DNA of 7,009 nt from Singulisphaera sp. GP187 (GTDB taxonomy: Bacteria > Pseudomonadota > Gammaproteobacteria > Burkholderiales > Burkholderiaceae_C), in the NCBI GenBank assembly GCA_943327965.2, contig CALPYQ020000088.1:1-7009 (forward strand), given 5' to 3'. The stretch's first letter is position 1; each line of letters begins with the position of its first letter. A program made the position numbers and the translations under genes. Positions 5,655 through 7,009 of this stretch are shown here, piece by piece. The notes beneath the pieces are model-generated. The model ran no database searches and had not been told where the DNA came from. It saw only the letters and a program-made list of their open reading frames with translations.

Positions 5655-6650
5655 TTACTTACGCAACTTGGTCAATTCAGCCTGCAATTCAGCAACGGTT
5701 GCTGCAATAGGCTCGCCAAACTTGGTAATGACAGGCTTCATCTTTTCACGCAGAATATTCATTTCAGCGTCAGACAATGAAGTCACGGCAACACCATTCT
5801 TTTTGAGTGACTCTAGCGTGCCAGCCTCTAATGCGCGAGCCGTGGTTCGTTGGAACTTGGCTGACTCCAATACAGCATCAGACACAATTTTCTTTTCTGC
5901 AGCACTGAGCGTGTCCCAGAATTTTTTGCTAATGACCACAGACTGTGGGTTGTATTGGTGACCCGTCAAAGCCAAATGCTTTTGCACTTCATAAAGCTTG
6001 GCACCATTGATGGTGGCCACAGGATTTTCTTGACCGTCAACGGCTTTTTGCTCCAATGCCGCATACAACTCAGGGAAAGGCAGGGGTGTAGGATTGGCGC
6101 CCAAAGCTTTCACCCAATCGACGTTGATGGGGTTGGGAATCACGCGCAACTTCAAACCTTCAATGTCAGAAACTTTGTTGATCGCGCGTTTGCTGTTCGT
6201 CATGTGACGGAAGCCCAACTCATAGTAGCCCAAACCGACCAAGCCCTTTTCTTCCAATTTGGCGTGCATCTTTTTGCCGAAGGCACCATCCACCACCACA
6301 TCGGCCTCTTTGCCGCTGGCAAACAAGAATGGGAAATCAAACACGGCAAAGTCTTTGACTTGGCTGGCAAAAATACCGGAATTCATAGACGCCATTTCCA
6401 AGGTACCGCCTTGAATGGCTGACACATTGGCTTGGTCACTGCCCAATGCACCACCTGGGAAAACATTCACTTTGATTTTTCCGCCAGATTGTTTTTCAAC
6501 AATCTCTTTGAACTTTTCCATGCCTTGAACAATGGGATGACCCACTGCATTTTGGTTGGCAAATTTAATGGTCTTCTCTTGCGCTGAAGCCAAACCCATT
6601 GCAGCCAAAGCCACAGTTGCCAAAACAGTCTTGATAAAAACACGTTTCAT
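5655..6650 (-). CDS. dctP: TRAP transporter substrate-binding protein DctP
   Basis: A 331-residue periplasmic solute receptor. Residues 1-23 are a signal peptide ending ASA before QEK. The TRAP receptor signature is clear: FPGGALGSD (about 64-72), FDFPFLF (104-110), GFRHMTN with Arg148, GLKLRV with Arg169 (the arginine that normally binds the ligand carboxylate), and the AALEQKAVDGQENP segment with Asn209. The ligand is thus an organic acid; the co-transcribed dehydrogenase and dehydratase genes suggest shikimate, quinate or a similar acid, which is inference. The start at 6650 is set by AGGAG (6663-6659) 8 nt upstream and the KR-rich signal peptide; the longer frame to 6701 has neither. It follows dctM by 92 nt, with dctP downstream of the permease rather than first. 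Two hairpins follow it, fitting a need for more receptor than enzyme. Confidence 0.95.
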   Translation of the reverse strand: MKRVFIKTVLATVALAAMGLASAQEKTIKFANQNAVGHPIVQGMEKFKEIVEKQSGGKIKVNVFPGGALGSDQANVSAIQGGTLEMASMNSGIFASQVKDFAVFDFPFLFASGKEADVVVDGAFGKKMHAKLEEKGLVGLGYYELGFRHMTNSKRAINKVSDIEGLKLRVIPNPINVDWVKALGANPTPLPFPELYAALEQKAVDGQENPVATINGAKLYEVQKHLALTGHQYNPQSVVISKKFWDTLSAAEKKIVSDAVLESAKFQRTTARALEAGTLESLKKNGVAVTSLSDAEMNILREKMKPVITKFGEPIAATVAELQAELTKLRK

Positions 6651-6742
6651 GTCAGTGTCTCCTGATGAAAATAATGGTCGTACGCCGAACAAGGAATCCA
6701 CTGTTTTGCGTACCCGAAAAACAATGGAAAGAACAACTTAAA
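6651..6742 (-). other. dctM-dctP spacer with small inverted repeat
   Basis: This 92-bp spacer carries the dctP Shine-Dalgarno (6663-6659) and a 6-bp inverted repeat GTACGC/GCGTAC (6680-6685 with 6708-6713, 22-nt loop) without a U-tract. I see no convincing promoter. The repeat may be an operator or mRNA stem, or chance. Confidence 0.25.
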
Positions 6743-7009
6743 TTAATAGAACCAGCGCGCTGGCACCATCACCAATGCTGGGAATGCCACCATGGCAAAC
6801 ATGATGGCAAACTGGGCAAACATAAACGGCAACACCCCACGAGTGACTTCGTCCATGCTGATTTTTCCCACACCTGCAACTGCATTCAATACCGTACCAA
6901 CTGGCGGTGTGATTAAGCCAATGGCATTGTTAATGATGAACAACACGCCAAAGTAAACCGGATTGATGCCTGCTTCACGCACCAAGGGCATTAACACAGG
7001 CGTCAAAAT
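6743..7009 (-). CDS. dctM: TRAP transporter large permease DctM, C-terminal end (5' part outside window)
   Basis: The last 88 residues of the large membrane subunit of a TRAP transporter, open to the window edge. INPVYFGVLFIINNAIG followed by LITPPVGTVLNAVAG is the strongly conserved DctM signature before the final membrane segments; GKISMDEVTRGVLPF and a last hydrophobic helix (about 25 residues ending near VPARW) complete it. DctM forms the sodium-driven transport channel fed by the DctP receptor. The codon at 7006 is an internal TTG (Leu), not a start. A DctQ subunit is expected upstream, or fused, outside the window. Confidence 0.93.
   Translation of the reverse strand: MLTPVLMPLVREAGINPVYFGVLFIINNAIGLITPPVGTVLNAVAGVGKISMDEVTRGVLPFMFAQFAIMFAMVAFPALVMVPARWFY

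Noticed and set aside
5955..6422. 155-codon plus-strand open frame
   Set aside because: It lies fully antisense to dctP, which has clear TRAP receptor motifs; no Shine-Dalgarno or recognisable domain.
6651..6701. 17-residue extension of DctP
   Set aside because: It would place extra residues before a normal signal peptide and lacks a ribosome-binding site, while 6650 has AGGAG 8 nt upstream.
1..7009. CRISPR arrays, tRNA/rRNA genes, insertion sequences, phage or defence genes
   Set aside because: No spaced direct repeats, no terminal inverted repeats with a transposase frame and no RNA gene signatures were seen; nearly all sequence is explained by metabolic and transport genes.

Overview
The window looks like chromosomal DNA of a betaproteobacterium, probably a freshwater Burkholderiales/Comamonadaceae-type organism. 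The clues are close-packed genes, moderate GC, and the combination of Sox cytochromes, phenylacetate catabolism and a TRAP-linked aromatic-acid operon. This placement is inferred from gene content only. I see no rRNA, tRNA, CRISPR, insertion sequence or integrase.

Layout: (1) Positions 1-491, minus strand: the 5' part of paaZ (phenylacetyl-CoA ring-opening/semialdehyde dehydrogenase), running off the left edge. (2) Positions 492-673: a divergent regulatory region holding overlapping candidate -10 elements, an imperfect palindrome, and a 9-nt copy of the 16S anti-Shine-Dalgarno sequence. (3) Positions 674-1854, plus strand: a two-gene unit, soxX-soxA, overlapping by ATGA and encoding the c-type cytochrome pair of thiosulfate oxidation. 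No other sox gene is present, and neighbouring genes on the opposite strand isolate the pair. (4) Positions 1904-7009, minus strand: one colinear catabolic/uptake operon, in transcription order dctM (partial), dctP, a shikimate dehydrogenase homologue, a HPPD-like VOC protein, a QuiC-type TIM-barrel 3-dehydroshikimate dehydratase, and an aldo/keto reductase.

The minus-strand operon makes sense as a shikimate/quinate-type module. A TRAP transporter would bring in the hydroaromatic acid, the AroE-family enzyme would oxidise shikimate to 3-dehydroshikimate, and the QuiC homologue would dehydrate that to protocatechuate. The substrate is inferred from context. The most interesting points are these: the QuiC pair is encoded as two separate genes in the opposite order to the known TIM-HPPD fusion; the HPPD-like partner has lost two of three metal ligands; and two strong hairpins, one a textbook intrinsic terminator with a U6 tract, stand between dctP and the dehydrogenase, ending 8 nt before its start codon.
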